In this document: positions 1-13,570 of the stretch, in pieces | How positions within the stretch are numbered: the stretch's first letter is position 1 | Layout: every line of letters begins with the position of its first letter | Assembly (NCBI RefSeq): GCF_019097595.1 | Contig: NC_080714.1 | Location: 24,397,759 to 24,461,758, forward strand | Direction: 5' to 3' | DNA length: 64,000 bases | From: Hemibagrus wyckioides | Taxonomy: Eukaryota; Chordata; Actinopteri; Siluriformes; Bagridae | Translations under genes and position numbers: made by a program | The notes under the pieces: model-generated | The model's input: the letters and a program-made list of their open reading frames with translations, nothing else | What the model was told of the DNA's origin: nothing | Database searches by the model: none

Positions 1-550
1 TATTATTACATGTGTGTGTGTGTGAGTGTAGTACAGGTTAGTCTAGTTTATATTTTCCCATTTTTGGGAGGTTAAGACCATTTTCTGAAAGCACAGGCAG
101 TGGAGTTGCTCATTTTATTGATTTATTGTGCCATTTGGAAATGCCATGCTGTTAGTTTTGGCTTGAATGGAACACTGAGGGCTTTCATATTTCAAATGAA
201 ACCTTAAAGGCCAGAGCTTCAATTACATCCAACGACTTGTCCTGATTTTTTTAAAAAAAAAGGACTTTCCACGGAGAATCCCCTGGATTTACACTGGCTC
301 CAAAACTACCATATGAGTGCACCATCCGTGGACAGGTGCAAACACGGGCAATTTGTGGATAGGTGTAATTTACACGAACTATTGCCAGCAATTACGCTCC
401 ATCCCGATGGGAAAACGACCCTCTAGAGCTTCTGTTTCATCACATTTTCAGGTAAGCGTGATTTCCTCACTGTCAGCAGCAGCAAGACGTGGTGCGGTGC
501 TCCTTACGCACTCCCCCCACGCAATCTGATCTCTTCCTTGCGCACGCATG

Positions 551-583
<33 letters not shown>

Positions 584-3290
584 CATGGCTACGCACTCTC
601 TCTGCAGCCATGCAGGGCTCGAGGATGAAACTCAAGCTGTCATTGGATGCAGAGTGGGTGAGGCTTACTGCAGAGGCGGAGATGTAAGAAGGGAGGGGGG
701 GCGGCGACAAAAAAGAGCGAGGATGGAGGGAGAAGAAAAGGGTGGGTTTTCCCATATTAACACTACAAGATCAGAGGGGTTCCCATCCTCCCACACATCG
801 AGGCAGGCGATTAAATTAGACGCTAAAGAACAGCACCCATGTGTTTTTTTTTTTGCTATCTCTCAATCCAGACTGTTCCAGGCTTAAAAATCCTTCCCAA
901 TTTGAAAGATGAAACGTTTTCAGACCTTAGACTGAATTGACGTCATGCCAGGTTTATAAATAGCCAGCCACCATGGAAGGCCACAACTCACACGGTTACA
1001 TGTGGTAATGCTAATCGCTGAGGAAACATGACCTGAGCATGAACAGCTGTTAGCTAGCATTACAGGCGACTACGCCATCGCTCCTTGGCTCAAAAAGGGA
1101 AACATCCCGGTATGAAGTGAGAACAGCTGCCGGGGATCTCTCCCAGTGCTGACGGCCTCTCGAGCTCATCTATTTTGTATATGATCTTTCTAGGTTTACT
1201 CAAAATGCGTAATCAGGCTAGGAAGTGTCGAAAGAAAACGGGCTGTCTGATGCATGCGCCATTCCTGCCAATGAAAATGCCAAAGTGCCTCGGCAAGGCC
1301 CTTAGTTTGAGCATCGAGTTGTTATTTAAATGCGACAGGAGTACATGAGGTATCACCCTCGTTAATATGTCGGCTGGACTGCTACATCAGCACGACCACT
1401 GCCGACGCTAGTGGTTGGAGGATGGGTGGAAATACGAGGGGCTGACGGCGGTGAGGTCGCAGGAGACGGGGAAAAAGTGATGGGGTGGTAATCAAGCTGA
1501 GGAGATGGAGGGAGGGAGGCTGGGTGTGTGTGTGTGTGTTGGGGGGGTTTGTTTAATTTTAGATGATTCACGTTTCACTAATGCAAACACAATTAGCGAT
1601 GGCAATCATTGCTTACGGTCATATGATTTCAGATACCAGAGCTTTGGGTACAGATTTGACTAATGACCACTGTGTGACAACTGGGAATTTTTTACTTGCA
1701 TTTGATTTGTGGCTGGATGTACGATGATAATTCACATGCTGACTCCGGAGCGGAGACCGGGAGGTGGACAGGAGTTTGGATCGAGATTCATGAGGCATGA
1801 TTTATATCCGAGGCTGTGGCTGATAAGCTTACACCTGCGCGGGCACACAGCCGAGCTAGCAAGCACTTGCAGACTGAGCTCGTCAATTAAACTACACGTG
1901 TTATATATTTCAACTGTTCTTTCTTGAATTTAAACCAAACCCATATTACAGTCGAGATCAATCTTCGCAGCCGTATTAGCGGTTCAGTTAATGCCTCAAA
2001 CCAAAGCGCTGTGTCGCTGTATATGTCTCATTCATGTCCGATCTTCAGTCCGATGCCATTATTTTTCCCTCTTGCCCGAGTTTGTACTAAGAATAACAGC
2101 GCTAACAAAAGCAGCTAGGGCCCATATATGGAAAAAGAGAGCAGGGCATTACGCCAGGCCTGACATTAGCACTGTCTGACCTGACCCTCAGCTCAGATCA
2201 CGCGTGCTTGGGAGTTGAATAGTACTTGGATGAAGCGTTCAAAGCCTGCAGCACTGTAAACCCTGTGACTGCCGAATGGGATGGTGGAATGCGTGGAATC
2301 TGCGTGGCTTTTCCTCCAGCTTTAGTAAGATCACATGAAGCATGACGACTCCAACATGACCTCCCCTGTGATTTCACGAACACGTTCACGTGACGGCTGT
2401 AAAGGTCGTCATGGAGACATGAGACTTAGAGGCGCGTAATCACCTGATAACTGCATGCTTCGGCATGCCTTTATGAGCATGCATAATTGTCTTTCTTTTT
2501 TTTTTGGTCTATATTTAGGCATGAAGTATGAGGGACTGTGGATCTTGAAGTTTGGGCAGTCAGTACAAGCTTGCTTGAAACAAAAAAAATCCCAAAGCAT
2601 ACTAAAATAGAAGTATACAACGAAACTTAACATCTACATAAGCAATCTACATAGTGACTTCAATAACCTTGCTGTAAATATGACAGTTTAGCAATAAGAA
2701 AGTTTTTCCATCAATACTAGACACCAGAGAAGCTAAATAAAATGAAAAGTCTTCACAAACCCTTCCTTCTCTGATTCTCCAGCCCTGTAGCTAGCCTCTG
2801 GTCTTATGAGCTGCCTTTAGCTAAATAATTTACATGAATGTGTGTCATTGACCAGGGCAGAGGATCTTCTACAGAAGGTGCAATGGTTGATATGTAGAAA
2901 ACTAAAATCACTGGGTTTTCTTTATACACTGATATTGGTACTGCTGTGTGCTGTAGCACCGTGCTTCAGGAGACAATTAGGAATTTCATTTCAGAGGAAA
3001 TGCAAAATGTCCCATCAGCCTCCAGCTTATCTCAGACGAGCAGATCGTTGCACAGTTCATTTCTCATCCTCATCAAGCACAGGATCAAGTCTCCACGACT
3101 GCAAGCGTGATTTACATTTTTGCTTTGCTTAGGATTTCATACCTCTGTCCCATTAGAGGGTGATGGTGATGAGTCCTGTTTTTGGAGATCCACCTTTCTA
3201 CAGAGGGAATGATAATGATTGAACTCAGGACTTGGGAATCTTATTCAGAAGGTGGATATTTCTAAACTATCAAAATGTAAAAATGTCATA
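1..3290. other. Non-coding region, no gene seen
   Basis: Contains a CA microsatellite (about 550-577), a TG run near 1524-1546 and otherwise non-repetitive DNA. The part from about 900 to 2200 is complex, with several TAATTA/ATTA-type motifs, and might hold conserved regulatory elements. No open frame has exon-like features. Confidence 0.5.
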
Positions 3291-3297
3291 ATCAGAA

Positions 3298-3440
3298 TCA
3301 GGTTTATTGACCAAGTATTTTTATTTTTATTTTTTACACACACAAGGAATTTAGTATTGTTGGTGACCCTCTAAAGTACAGACATAAAGTAACAAACAAT
3401 GCTATAGAGAAAATAATGAAATTCCACAGTATACGGATTA
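3298..3440 (+). repeat. Dispersed fish repeat, LINE-tail-like
   Basis: Starts 'aatcaggtttattgacc' and continues to 'cacaaggaattta', a phrase that recurs in many fish genomes as a short interspersed fragment. The class is uncertain. Confidence 0.45.
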
Positions 3441-3660
3441 TATTGTTGTTCTTTCGGCTGCTTCCTGTTTAGGGTTGCCATAGCAAATCATTTAGTCCGC
3501 CTGTGGCACAGGATGCCCTTCCTGACACAACCCTCCCATTTTATCCGGGCTCAGAGTTAACTTTTCAGTGTCTGGGTTAGCTCCCTTCCTGGGAATTGAA
3601 CCTGGGCCACAGCAATGATAGAATGGGATCCTGCCGCTGGACCACCCGGAGGCTCATTAT
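3441..3660 (-). repeat. Dispersed repeat, 'gggagggt..aagggcatc' family, copy 1
   Basis: In reverse it reads like the copies at 23671-23865 and 42050-42248: a segment with 'ccagccac.gaggggttaa', 'gggagggt.gcatc' and a final AAC-type simple repeat. Probably the 3' part of a non-LTR element. Confidence 0.6.
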
Positions 3661-3739
3661 GAGGCTGCTTATAAATGTATATAAAGTGAACTAGTGCATA
3701 GCAGTGTATAGCAGCAATAGTGTGTGTAATAGGTACAAA

Positions 3740-3868
3740 TCAAGACTCTTCTCTGTTCTGGCACCAAGGTGGTGGAATGAACTTCCCCTAGATGTCCACA
3801 CAGCTGAATCACTGGCCGTCTTCAAACGGCGAATGAAGACCTACCTCTTCCTGAAGCACTTAAACTAG
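3740..3868 (+). pseudogene. C-terminal end of a LINE (L2/CR1-type) ORF2, fragment
   Basis: An open frame of 42 codons to a TAG reads SRLFSVLAPRWWNELPLDVH and then AESLAVFKRRMKTYLFLKHL. The 'LAPxxWNxLPxxxR..SLxxFKxxLKTxLF' pattern is the standard C-terminus of L2/CR1-clade reverse-transcriptase ORFs. The rest of the element is absent, as expected for 5'-truncated copies. The DNA up to about 4100 ends in tail-like sequence. Confidence 0.8.
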
Positions 3869-4224
3869 CTCTTATTTTCCGTTTGCTTCATGTATTGTTG
3901 GATGTTGTATGTACTTCCTCCCAACACAGATATATTCCTCCCAGCACAGTTTTTAAGCTGATGGTATCCTAAGTCCGTGACCTATTGAACCAGTGTTAAT
4001 GCATTTATTGGTAGAGACATTAAAGCACTTTTGTATGTTGCTTTATTGTCAGTTCCACTGTATACAGCCGGTGTAGTACACAGTGAAATGAAATAAAGTT
4101 CTTCCAGGACTATGATGCTACATAAAACACAGATTTAGGAAAACTACATACAGTAGTAGTGCATAAAGTGCAAACAGAGCAAGACAGAAGAATATACAAT
4201 AGTTCATACTCCACATATGCACCT

Positions 4225-4490
4225 AGTAACCTGGTGGTTTAGTGATTGCTGTGATTGCCTCACACCTTTGGTGTTAGGGGTCCAATTCCCACTTTTGCCC
4301 TCTGTTTCCTCCCCCCAGTCCAAAGACTAGTGTTAAGGCTGATTGACAGCTCTGAATTGTAAGTGTGTGTGATTGTGTAATGTCCAGGGTGCCCCTCACC
4401 TTGTGCCCTGAGATCAACGGGCTAGGTTTCAGGCTTCCCGTGTAGGATAACTGGTACAAGATGGATGGATGGATGGATGGATGGAAGGAA
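4225..4490 (+). mobile_element. Old tRNA-headed SINE copy (V-SINE-like)
   Basis: Begins 'ctggtggtttagtgattgctgtgat', like the A box of the better copy at 18936, includes 'cctccccccagtccaaagac', and ends in GGAT repeats ('gatggatggatgg'). Heavily diverged. Confidence 0.6.
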
Positions 4491-4499
4491 TACTGTAAC

Positions 4500-5340
4500 C
4501 ATGAAATGGATTTAATAAAAAAATTTGTTTCTTTCAAACCCTTTATTTCTGTCTACACAGTTAATATGAATGAGATAAAATATGATATAATGATATAACA
4601 GAATGATATACAAACACTTCTGTATTCTAATGTTTTTCTTTTTTCTTTTTTAATAAAAATAGGCATAAAATTTATTCACCAGAATAATTTACGGTAATTT
4701 TTGAAAAATATAAAATAAAAGTCAGGTTTAAACTCTCATGTCCTTAAGGTTAATCTGCTTGTTTCCTCCTTGCCTTCGGCACAAATGATCTGACTTTAAT
4801 AAATTAATCGGAGATTAGGTGAATTATCCCCCCCCCCCCCCACACCCCCCAAAAAAAGTGCAGCTGTGATCCTTCAGGAGTTTTCCATCCATTTATAGGT
4901 CACCCATATTGAAACACGCTGCTTAATCTGAGCCTACGTGAGCCTAAACACATCTCAGTGGTAGACACCAGGGTCAGTCCCGCTGAGGTACGACAGCTTC
5001 TGTTTCCATGGCGACGGGGCTCCTCACACCTCTGGCACAGCGTGGCTGCATCATGGCGATCATGTGACTGCGGCGTTTCTCATTAGCCCCCTGCATGGAG
5101 GTGAAACGTGGCCTTCTCCCAAATCCTTTCTGCTTGAAGGCAAGACGTCCCCCTGCGCTGATGTAATCACTGCACGCTGCTGATTTCAGGGGGCGTGAAA
5201 GACAGGAATATGTCACTGAGACACTGCATTTGAGTGGAGTATGTAGTACTGTTCAATGGAGTGTACATAGAGATTAGTAGTGGGTGATGTGAGTTTGTGT
5301 ACTCTGTGACCTGACACAGAATAACTAGCCTTCTATTCAC
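4500..5340. other. Non-coding, no gene seen
   Basis: AT-rich DNA, a C-run at about 4829-4840 and a more complex part (4960-5220). No exon-like features. Confidence 0.45.
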
Positions 5341-5360
5341 CTATTGATGTCTTGTATAAA

Positions 5361-5605
5361 ATGGGGGCGGTGGTAGCTCAAGTGGTTAAGGCTCTGCATT
5401 GTTGATCAGGGTTCAAGCCCCAGCACTGCCAGACTGCCACTGTTGGGCCCCTGAGTGAGGCCCCCAAACCCACCCCCCTCTGCTCCAGGGGTGCTGCGTG
5501 ATGGCTGACCCTGGGCTCTGACCCCAACCCTCCAAGGATGGGATGTGTGACATAAGAATTTCACTGTGCAGTAATGTATAAGTGACAAATCAAGGATACT
5601 TAACA
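5361..5605 (+). mobile_element. tRNA-derived SINE, full-length-looking copy
   Basis: The head 'ggtagctcaagtggttaagg' matches a tRNA A box and 'ggttcaagcccc' a B box, i.e. an internal RNA polymerase III promoter. The tail 'gaatttcactgtgc' to 'gtgacaaatcaagg' is shared with the copy at 54367-54565. Confidence 0.8.
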
Positions 5606-5609
5606 TAAA

Positions 5610-7320
5610 ATGACCTATAGATTACATTAAACTTCACCACTTGCCTCACCACTGAGTATAATCACTAGTAGAAAGAAATGCAGTTTAGCCTGATGCTGGA
5701 CTTATTCAACTGAGAAAAACATGGACGTGTGGAATGTCCGGACACTTCATGCATTCAATACTCACAGCTTTGCTTACTTAACGAAAAAGGGACGGAGCTC
5801 CCAGGCGCTGGTACAGGTACCGGAGGAGAAAAAAAAAATCAAGATGGCCACCGATCTTGGGTAGGACAAGAACTTACGAAGGTCTTTTAAATTAGTTTAT
5901 GGACATTGTGCGATTTAGTTTTCACAGTTATAAAAATCCATCGTTTTCTGTTAAAGATACCGTAGCGGTGCCAGGTTACGTGCGTTCCACGTAATTTAGC
6001 ATCCACTGGGAAACAGCTTAGTGAAAAAATATAAGACGGTACTACCCTACACACTAGACGATAGAGTATGTAGCACATAGTGTAAGTGTATAGCGTATGG
6101 TATGTCATGTGGGACACAGCTTTAGTGTAGGAGGAGAAAAAGATTCCATACAGACAAAAATTATCGTCTTTGATGTGAGTTGATTTACGTGTATCAAGCA
6201 GCTCATTTCTGTGCCAGACCATGTAAGGTTTGCTCGACTCCTTCGACAGCATGGGCCTCTCTTTTTTATGCTCGTTCACGATAGAAGGCCTCAAGAACTA
6301 GTTTCTTTTAACAGAGTGTGTGATCCCTCTTCTCTGTAAAGTGAGCTTCACTCAAAAATCCTACTGATTAACAATGGAAGAATGAAAGCAGGAGCGTGTC
6401 CATGTCCGATATGTTAAGACGCTGCTACGGAGTAACATTTCCTATTAGCCACATTACCATCATGTCGTCCTACAGCTGGGATTTGCTGTGACCGTTCTGC
6501 TTAGCGCAGCTGACTGGATCCACACTGTTTCGAACCTAATTAAGATTAATGTCATGCCTGATGACGGATCCCCGACTGAGGAACCACATCCAGGCATCTC
6601 GGTGCACATCTGCGTACAGACTTGCAGAAGTACAGAGATGACTGCTGATGGATGTGTCATATAGAGAAACAGGCTGGTTTGTTACTACACCAAGCGAAAA
6701 AGTCGTCCAATCACGTCACACATCAACTTTCTGCTTTCTGGCAGAAACCAGGAACACAGTGTTTTATTAATACCGCGACTCTGTAATGAGTCTGTCAGGA
6801 CAGGGGGGCCGGCCCAGGTGTGCAGGAACAGATCGACGTTGTTCTGAGAGCTATGACAGGCCTACAGCAGGTGGAGGCATGTCGAACACCAAGAGGTGGT
6901 GATGTGGAAAGAATCGTGGGAAGGTGAACAGGTGGAAGGTGACAGAATGTCTGAAACATGTCTCTGAATTACTATAATTCACATTAGCTCATGGGTTTAT
7001 GACGTGATTGAACAAATTCCTAATAAATCTTATTCTGTTTATTTATTTAAAATAAAACATAAAACACATTCGGGCTGAATGACAAGAAAAACCCCAACGG
7101 GTTAAGACGGAAGAAATTAAACAATAGGCAATAAAGAATTAAGATAAACCATGCTGTCATTAAACCTGAGAGGTTTTGTGAATTTGCACATTTGTGGATG
7201 ATGAATCATTTTCTACAAAAGCAGGAATAATTCAAATCACAGGTTTCTATAAATGCACTCATCCAAATATTTTATTGTTGCTATAGTAACATCTCATTCA
7301 CAGGGACCTGTATGGGGGTA
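5610..7320. other. Non-coding, no gene seen
   Basis: Mixed-complexity intergenic DNA. The open frame of 135 codons at 5887-6294 (-) has no domain, no coding-like composition and no splice context, so I do not call it. Confidence 0.45.
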
Positions 7321-7326
7321 AGGTGG

Positions 7327-7329
<3 letters not shown>

Positions 7330-7386
<57 letters not shown>

Positions 7387-7423
7387 TAATATTAATAATA
7401 ATAATAAGAAGAAGAAGAAACAC
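7330..7423. repeat. (AAT)n microsatellite grading into GAA
   Basis: About 20 AAT units, interruptions, then AAG units. Confidence 0.95.
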
Positions 7424-7601
7424 TCACGTTTAATGTCTATAAATATATGTTTGATATTTTTTGCTTAATATTTAATGAATGTTCCTAATTTAATGGATAA
7501 CCAGGATATGTTCATGATCATGATAATGTTTTCACTTTCCTGCACACATTTTTTAGCATCAGTGTTCCTTGGGGTCAGTCTGTTTTAGCTGTATAAAACA
7601 C

Positions 7602-7603
7602 AT

Positions 7604-7681
<78 letters not shown>

Positions 7682-7692
7682 GACAAAAAAAA
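7602..7692. repeat. Poly(A) plus (TA)n microsatellite
   Basis: An A run followed by about 30 TA units and another A run. Confidence 0.95.
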
Positions 7693-7989
7693 AATGGTGG
7701 GGTCAAATTGACCGCAAGGGCTTTGTAAATTTGTAAATTTGAGGGTTAAGCAAAGGAGATCGAGCAGGCAGTGATATGCTGAAGACGTGAATTTTACATT
7801 ATTGATAGAAGTCTCCAGCGTAAGCACCTTGCAACAGTTAGTAAAGCCAAGAGAAAGGGAGGATATTAACCTGCTGATGTTCCACAATATGTTAAATGTA
7901 CAAACAAATGGATAAAAGGTTTCATCATTCTTGAAGAAATTATTAAAAAGTAATATTTTTCAAATTGCTGTGGTATAAGTGGAATAAAA

Positions 7990-8362
7990 CCCTTCGCGAT
8001 ATTCATCCATCGTCTATACCCACTTCATTCCTAATTACGGTCACAGGGATCTGCTGGAGTCTATCCCAGCACATATTGGACGAGAGGCAGGGGTACACCC
8101 TGGACAGGTCACCAGTCCAACGCAGGACCACACATATAGACAGACAACCACACACACTCACTCCTATGGGCAATTTAGAATTACCAATCAACCTAATGTA
8201 CATGTTTTTGGACTGTGGGAGGAAACCGGAGTACCCGGAGAACATGGCACGGGGAGAACATGCAAACTCCACACAGAAATGCAGAGTTCTGGAAAGTCGA
8301 ACCCAGGACCTTCTTGCTGTGAGGCGACAGTGCTAACCACTAAGCCACCGTGCTGCCCCCTT
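7990..8362 (-). mobile_element. V-SINE-like element, nearly full length
   Basis: Read on the - strand: a tRNA-like head ('ggcttagtggttagcactgtc', 'aaggtcctgggttcga'), a central part ('tgtggagtttgcatgttctc', 'ctccggtttcctcccacag') and a 3' part ('ggataga..cagcaga') ending at 'gatggatga'. This is the widespread vertebrate SINE with a tRNA head and LINE-like tail. The two long ORFs here are within it. Confidence 0.85.
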
Positions 8363-10165
8363 CAGGATATGTAAATGGAAAATAATCAGTGGCATTTCTT
8401 ACATATTAAAAATGATTAAGAATGAACTGTTTTATCTCAGGGCAAAATAATGCACATGACTAGATTCAGAATAAAACGGTTCAGATCTGAGATCCTCAGA
8501 TATTCAGACTGTGAATGCTGGAAAGATCTAAAAAGCAGAGAGCTTGCTTGACCTCTAGCACCTCAAAAAGTACAAAAAAATTTACAAATACAAAAAATTA
8601 CCCCAATTGTGTAGTAACATCGTCTACAAGTCTTGGAGAAACTAATTGGTGCATTGAAAGAATAATTTAATTTTTTGTCATTTCCATGTTATAAAATTTG
8701 CTCTGAACAATTATTGCCTAAAGCCAATATGCTAAAAGACTGGAATTGGGCTGATTTGTTTATATGTGCAAATGATGGTAATATTTGCTTTGAGTTAAAA
8801 ATCTAAATTAAAACAGAAATGACTTTGCCATGGCAGGTGCTTCAAAGGATCTGAAATATTGTAAAAATCCAGTCTGGGGAGTTCAGCCCAATTCTCTGAC
8901 TATGATCACAGCACGTTCATTAAGTTCACAGCCAGTTCAGTGAGTTCACAGTTTATAAAAGCTTTAGTTCAATGTGCAAAGTGTGTTTATTTTTATTTAT
9001 TTATTTATTTTCCATGCCAGACTCCATTTACACTGAGTTGGATGAAAATTGATCTGTGGTCCATCGAAACAATGGTTCTCTGGGGTTCACTTTAAAGGAA
9101 CTCTAGCGTCGTCGTGTTACTTCCTGTTTCAAGTTTGACGATTTCAGTGTGTTCTGCGTTGGGGACAAAATCTCATCTAGGTAGATGCACCGAAGAAGCC
9201 TCAAAAACCTCAATGAACCCATGAATTATTCATGTATTTATTATTCATGTAAGCAGCTTCAACATTAAGGCTACGCCCAAAGTATTGACAAGATTCGAGC
9301 AAAAATAATGAACATAATCTCTCGTTCTGCAAAAAATTTCCCACACAGGAGAAATGAAATCTAAAACTACTCAGTCAGCAGTCAGTCTGCGGTTCGGAAG
9401 GAGCTCGTCCGTGCCAAAACAAATCTGCAATGATAATGACCTTCCCAAAAAGCTCATAATCGATCCTGGGTGCAGATATGGGCCTTTGAAAAAATAATGT
9501 GTGCTAACAGCCGTCATTACTCCAGCAGTCACTTCAACACAATTTATGATTAATGCACATTTCCCACTACAATAAATCTTTTTTTTTCTTTCTATTTGCT
9601 ATTTCCTGTGACTTTATTGTAATGCATGGACATGTGCTCAGACCTACACTGCTACATCCTCCTACTCATGCACACGTGCTTCACATGACTTGGAATTGAA
9701 TTCACGGGGAACGTCCTGCGTGAATGGCCTGTAGGCCTGAGGCTCGACTCCCATTCACGCTGAGATGACAACGCACGAGGAAAAACTACCCGTGAGATAA
9801 GATGTCACATGTACAAGCTCTGAGATGCTGAAGCATTCACACACTCCACAGTGACGGGAAGATCATCATATGTGTGCGTGTGTGTGTGTGTGTATTAGGA
9901 ATTGAAATAAATATGAATGCATTATTCAGAATGAAGAGATACAGATACAGAGGCTCACTGGTCTGTATTCATGTTTTTCCTGCCTTAAATGTACACGAGG
10001 CGTGAATCGTCGTGTGCGTCAGGACACAATGAAAACTTCACCGAATCGTGGGTTTTGTGCTTTCGCGTGGACGTGAATGAGTGGACAGATATGAAGTTCA
10101 CAAGACAAAACAAAGACCACATTCATTAACATGAATATACAGAGCTGAATGATGCCTACACGGCT
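8362..10165. other. Non-coding, no gene seen
   Basis: Non-repetitive, AT-rich with a short TTTA run near 8990-9010 and a short GT run at about 9871-9892. No exon-like frames. Confidence 0.45.
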
Positions 10166-10227
10166 TTCATTCATCCTTAATAACTGCTTTGTCAGGGTCG
10201 CTGTTAGTATGTCAGCCTACTAGCCTA

Positions 10228-10231
<4 letters not shown>

Positions 10232-10273
<42 letters not shown>

Positions 10274-10282
10274 CTCTTTCTT

Positions 10283-10317
<35 letters not shown>
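10232..10317. repeat. (CT)n with CTAT interruption
   Basis: Two CT blocks separated by TATC and CTTT units. Confidence 0.95.
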
Positions 10318-10409
10318 AAAATAGACACTTCTTGTCTTAAAACATGACATTGATTCATTTTTATTGTGCATTGTTTTTTTTTTGTTTTTTTTTTCATTTT
10401 ATTCACACG

Positions 10410-10410
10410 T

Positions 10411-10477
<67 letters not shown>

Positions 10478-10480
10478 TTC
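10410..10480. repeat. (TTTA)n microsatellite
   Basis: About 17 TTTA units; the long ORF here is a translation of the repeat. Confidence 0.95.
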
Positions 10481-10627
10481 ATCTATTTATTTACACCTAT
10501 TCTCTTTATCACTATGCTAAGCCTAATTTACTGAATTGGTTTTTAATATTTATTTATTTATTTAGTCACCCTGACTGTCTGTATAATATGACCTGTGTAA
10601 ATAGAGTTTAAAAAGAAAGAAAGAAAG

Positions 10628-10629
<2 letters not shown>

Positions 10630-10679
<50 letters not shown>

Positions 10680-10682
10680 TCT
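10630..10682. repeat. (CT)n microsatellite
   Basis: About 26 CT units. Confidence 0.95.
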
Positions 10683-10780
10683 GTCTGTTTTCCGAGGCTT
10701 CACTGCATGTTACTTATCAACTTTAATCTGGTCTGGAGTACGACTTGTGATGGCTTATGCCTCTTTTTTTGAAGGTAGAG

Positions 10781-10781
<1 letters not shown>

Positions 10782-10858
<77 letters not shown>
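10782..10858. repeat. (AT)n then (GATA)n
   Basis: About 18 AT units run directly into about 10 GATA units. Confidence 0.95.
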
Positions 10859-11099
10859 CATCATTGTGTTACGCCCCTAGTATGTGTGTGATAAAATCTA
10901 CTTCCTTGTGTTCTGTGTTGTCTCCATATGTAATGTGTCTCCATATAATATGAGTCTCCTGACCCCAATCCCCTCGTACATACTCAGAATTTACAATTCT
11001 CCATCAAGAACAGGAACCAGGCGCCATTACAGCACGGAGTCGCTGAGGTGCAGCACGTGCCATACGCCAGAGTCAATGAGTAACATCTATTCCAAATAG

Positions 11100-11855
11100 A
11101 TGGATTTTGTTCTGTGATTAAATTCCTCTTAATTCCGCTTCCTCCTCAATAAATGACCTATTTAAACCACGTTATGAGTTCAACGATTTGAATACTAATC
11201 CTAACAGCGAATAACAGGAATGACGGACAGAAACAAAATGGGGGGAGTCCCTTCCCCCTTCCTCAAACACACACCCGCAAACTCATTAAGTTTACAAGGA
11301 AGCAGAGCGAGCGAAGAGTATATATGAAGAGCAGGAGCTCAGTACTCAGAACTGCCAGTCATGAACATAATTAGCATTCACGTGATTAGCATGCACGCAC
11401 ATGCGAGCACACACATGGTCATACGATAAGACAGATTAGACAGAAATACAATATCAACAAATATTGGTTAATTACACACAAATAATTAACCGCAGATAAT
11501 CGATTCAACATGTTCCATATTCATATATAATTTAAAGCAATTTTCGTGCACATATTTGACAGAATATAGGTGCGGTTATACAGTGAATATTTCAGCACGT
11601 TTTCATGCTTTAGTAACTGCATTAGTGAAAGAAATTTGATCGGAGGTGAGCTAGAAAATTGTTTGTTCAGTTTTGATAGAAAACTGCAGGGAAGGGAAGC
11701 AATGGACTGATTAAGTTTTGATTAAGTAAGGAATGAATGAACCCAAGAAATAATAAAAGAAGAAAAACAATTAGGAATTCTGTGAAAAATAGTTTATCCT
11801 CCTAAAAAATTTGGCAATGATTTTCTGAATTTCATTGAATTATTGTTTAATGTTT

Positions 11856-11891
<36 letters not shown>

Positions 11892-12180
11892 TATTATTAT
11901 TATTATTATTATAGTAAATGAATAAATAAATAAATATTTCTCACAAATTTCTCACTGTTTTTTATACATACTGAATGTTGATCATCAGTTCTCATAAAAT
12001 AAAATATTCTGCAGTATTACAACAATATTATTTTAATGATTCACATTATTGATAAAAAATATGACTAAACAAGCATTGTGAGAGGATGTTCAGTATGACC
12101 CTACTACAAATACGAGCCCTAGAGGAGATATGTATCATGTATCATGAAACGTATCTCTTCTAACAATCATCTGCCCATGA

Positions 12181-12223
<43 letters not shown>

Positions 12224-13570
12224 AGATTCAGACCACCATCGTCTGACCCATTATCTCTTCCTCTGGTCTATCCATCTGCAAATGAAGCCACCGCTCCACC
12301 ATCATGGCTGGAGCATTTAGGCTTCACATTCTTCCAAGTTAATGTGATCAGTTAAGTGATCTATGACCCTAAGCGGCCACTTCATTCCTATTCTGGACCT
12401 CGGCTCCTTTTCACGCTCTGCTCTTTGATCCCGAGCCATGGGTGGCGACGGCACAATATGCTGCCCGGCCTCTTTAAGACACTCTTTATGGAGCCTTTTA
12501 AAAAGACTTTAGACCTAGAAGAAAGCCATTCAAAGAAGAAGTGGCTGTGAAACTATGCAAAGTACCGCTAGCCACCTTAAGCTTAAAACATATAGAACTG
12601 GAACACGTTAAATGAGGTTAGACAGCTGTGATGATAAACGCCGAGAGCAGTATGAAGGGCATTGTTCCGAATTTCCACTATGATTAAGAAGAAAAGGAGA
12701 CAGTAACCTCTTGTGATTGATACAGTTCCCTTAATGACCCAAGTGAACTGAAAGTACACAAACGAAACTCTTCAACGAGGAACCTCCTGCTCATTCACCC
12801 TCACACGCAGTCACGAATGGAGAGCCGTTGGCCGTGAAACAGGATTGTGGGAGTGGAGTGGCGGGAATTCGGAGAGATTGAAGACTGTGAGAACGAGAGT
12901 GAAATCCCCCCCCCCTACTCCTCCTGTCATCCTCCTTTCTCTTTCCTATTCCAGACCCTCCTCTCTCAAAGTTTTAAACCTATCCTCCCTTCAAATAAAG
13001 AACACACATGTACACACTAAACATGGCTTCCCAAGGAGTTACACGAACACGTGCAGCATTCCAAAGAAACAGAGGTCTTGTCATTCAATCATCACATCAC
13101 CAGGTGGGTCATAGCTGACACGGATAAGCTGTCAAAATTCTTCTCCCTGTGTCATATTTGCTCTGTCCACAAAATTCTTTACAACACTAATGAGGGGTCC
13201 AAACACTGGCCAATTTCCTGACCCATTTTACAGTATCAACACCTTCGTAAGGACTTTTTTTAAGGACATAAAGTGAGCTTGGGCTTTCAGTTCTAGTTAA
13301 TTTCCTGGCCAATTTGTCGGATAAATGAAATGGTTATATCAGTAAAAACAACTGATTCATCATTCTGACACAAGATGACATCGTTGTTGAGTCCGTTTTG
13401 GAGGAAGAGCGATGAGGAAATGCTGCTTCTTTGGATGATCAACTGCTTGGTTAGAAAAACACACAAAAACCTGAACCTTCCTAGCCTCTTTTTTAAGCTC
13501 ACTACCTTTGAAGTGCCTTTATTTTTTATTTTAGATTATTTCTTTTACCCCTTTTCCTCATTTTACCCTT
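11100..13570. other. Non-coding region with an AAT/ATT palindrome and a GA repeat
   Basis: 11859-11913 is (AAT)n followed directly by (ATT)n, a perfect hairpin-forming palindrome. 12184-12220 is (GA)n. The rest (for example 12230-12560 and 12780-13110) is complex, non-repetitive DNA with no convincing exon. Confidence 0.6.

Noticed and set aside
5361..5440. tRNA gene
   Set aside because: A and B boxes are present, but the cloverleaf is not, and a SINE tail follows; it is a tRNA-derived SINE.
5887..6294. 135-codon ORF on the - strand
   Set aside because: No domain, no splice context, composition like the surrounding DNA.
7330..7423. CRISPR array or other spaced repeat
   Set aside because: It is a plain microsatellite in a vertebrate genome; no spacer-repeat arrangement occurs anywhere in the window.
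7965..8336. 123-codon ORF on the + strand
   Set aside because: It lies wholly within a V-SINE-like element and is antisense to its RNA.
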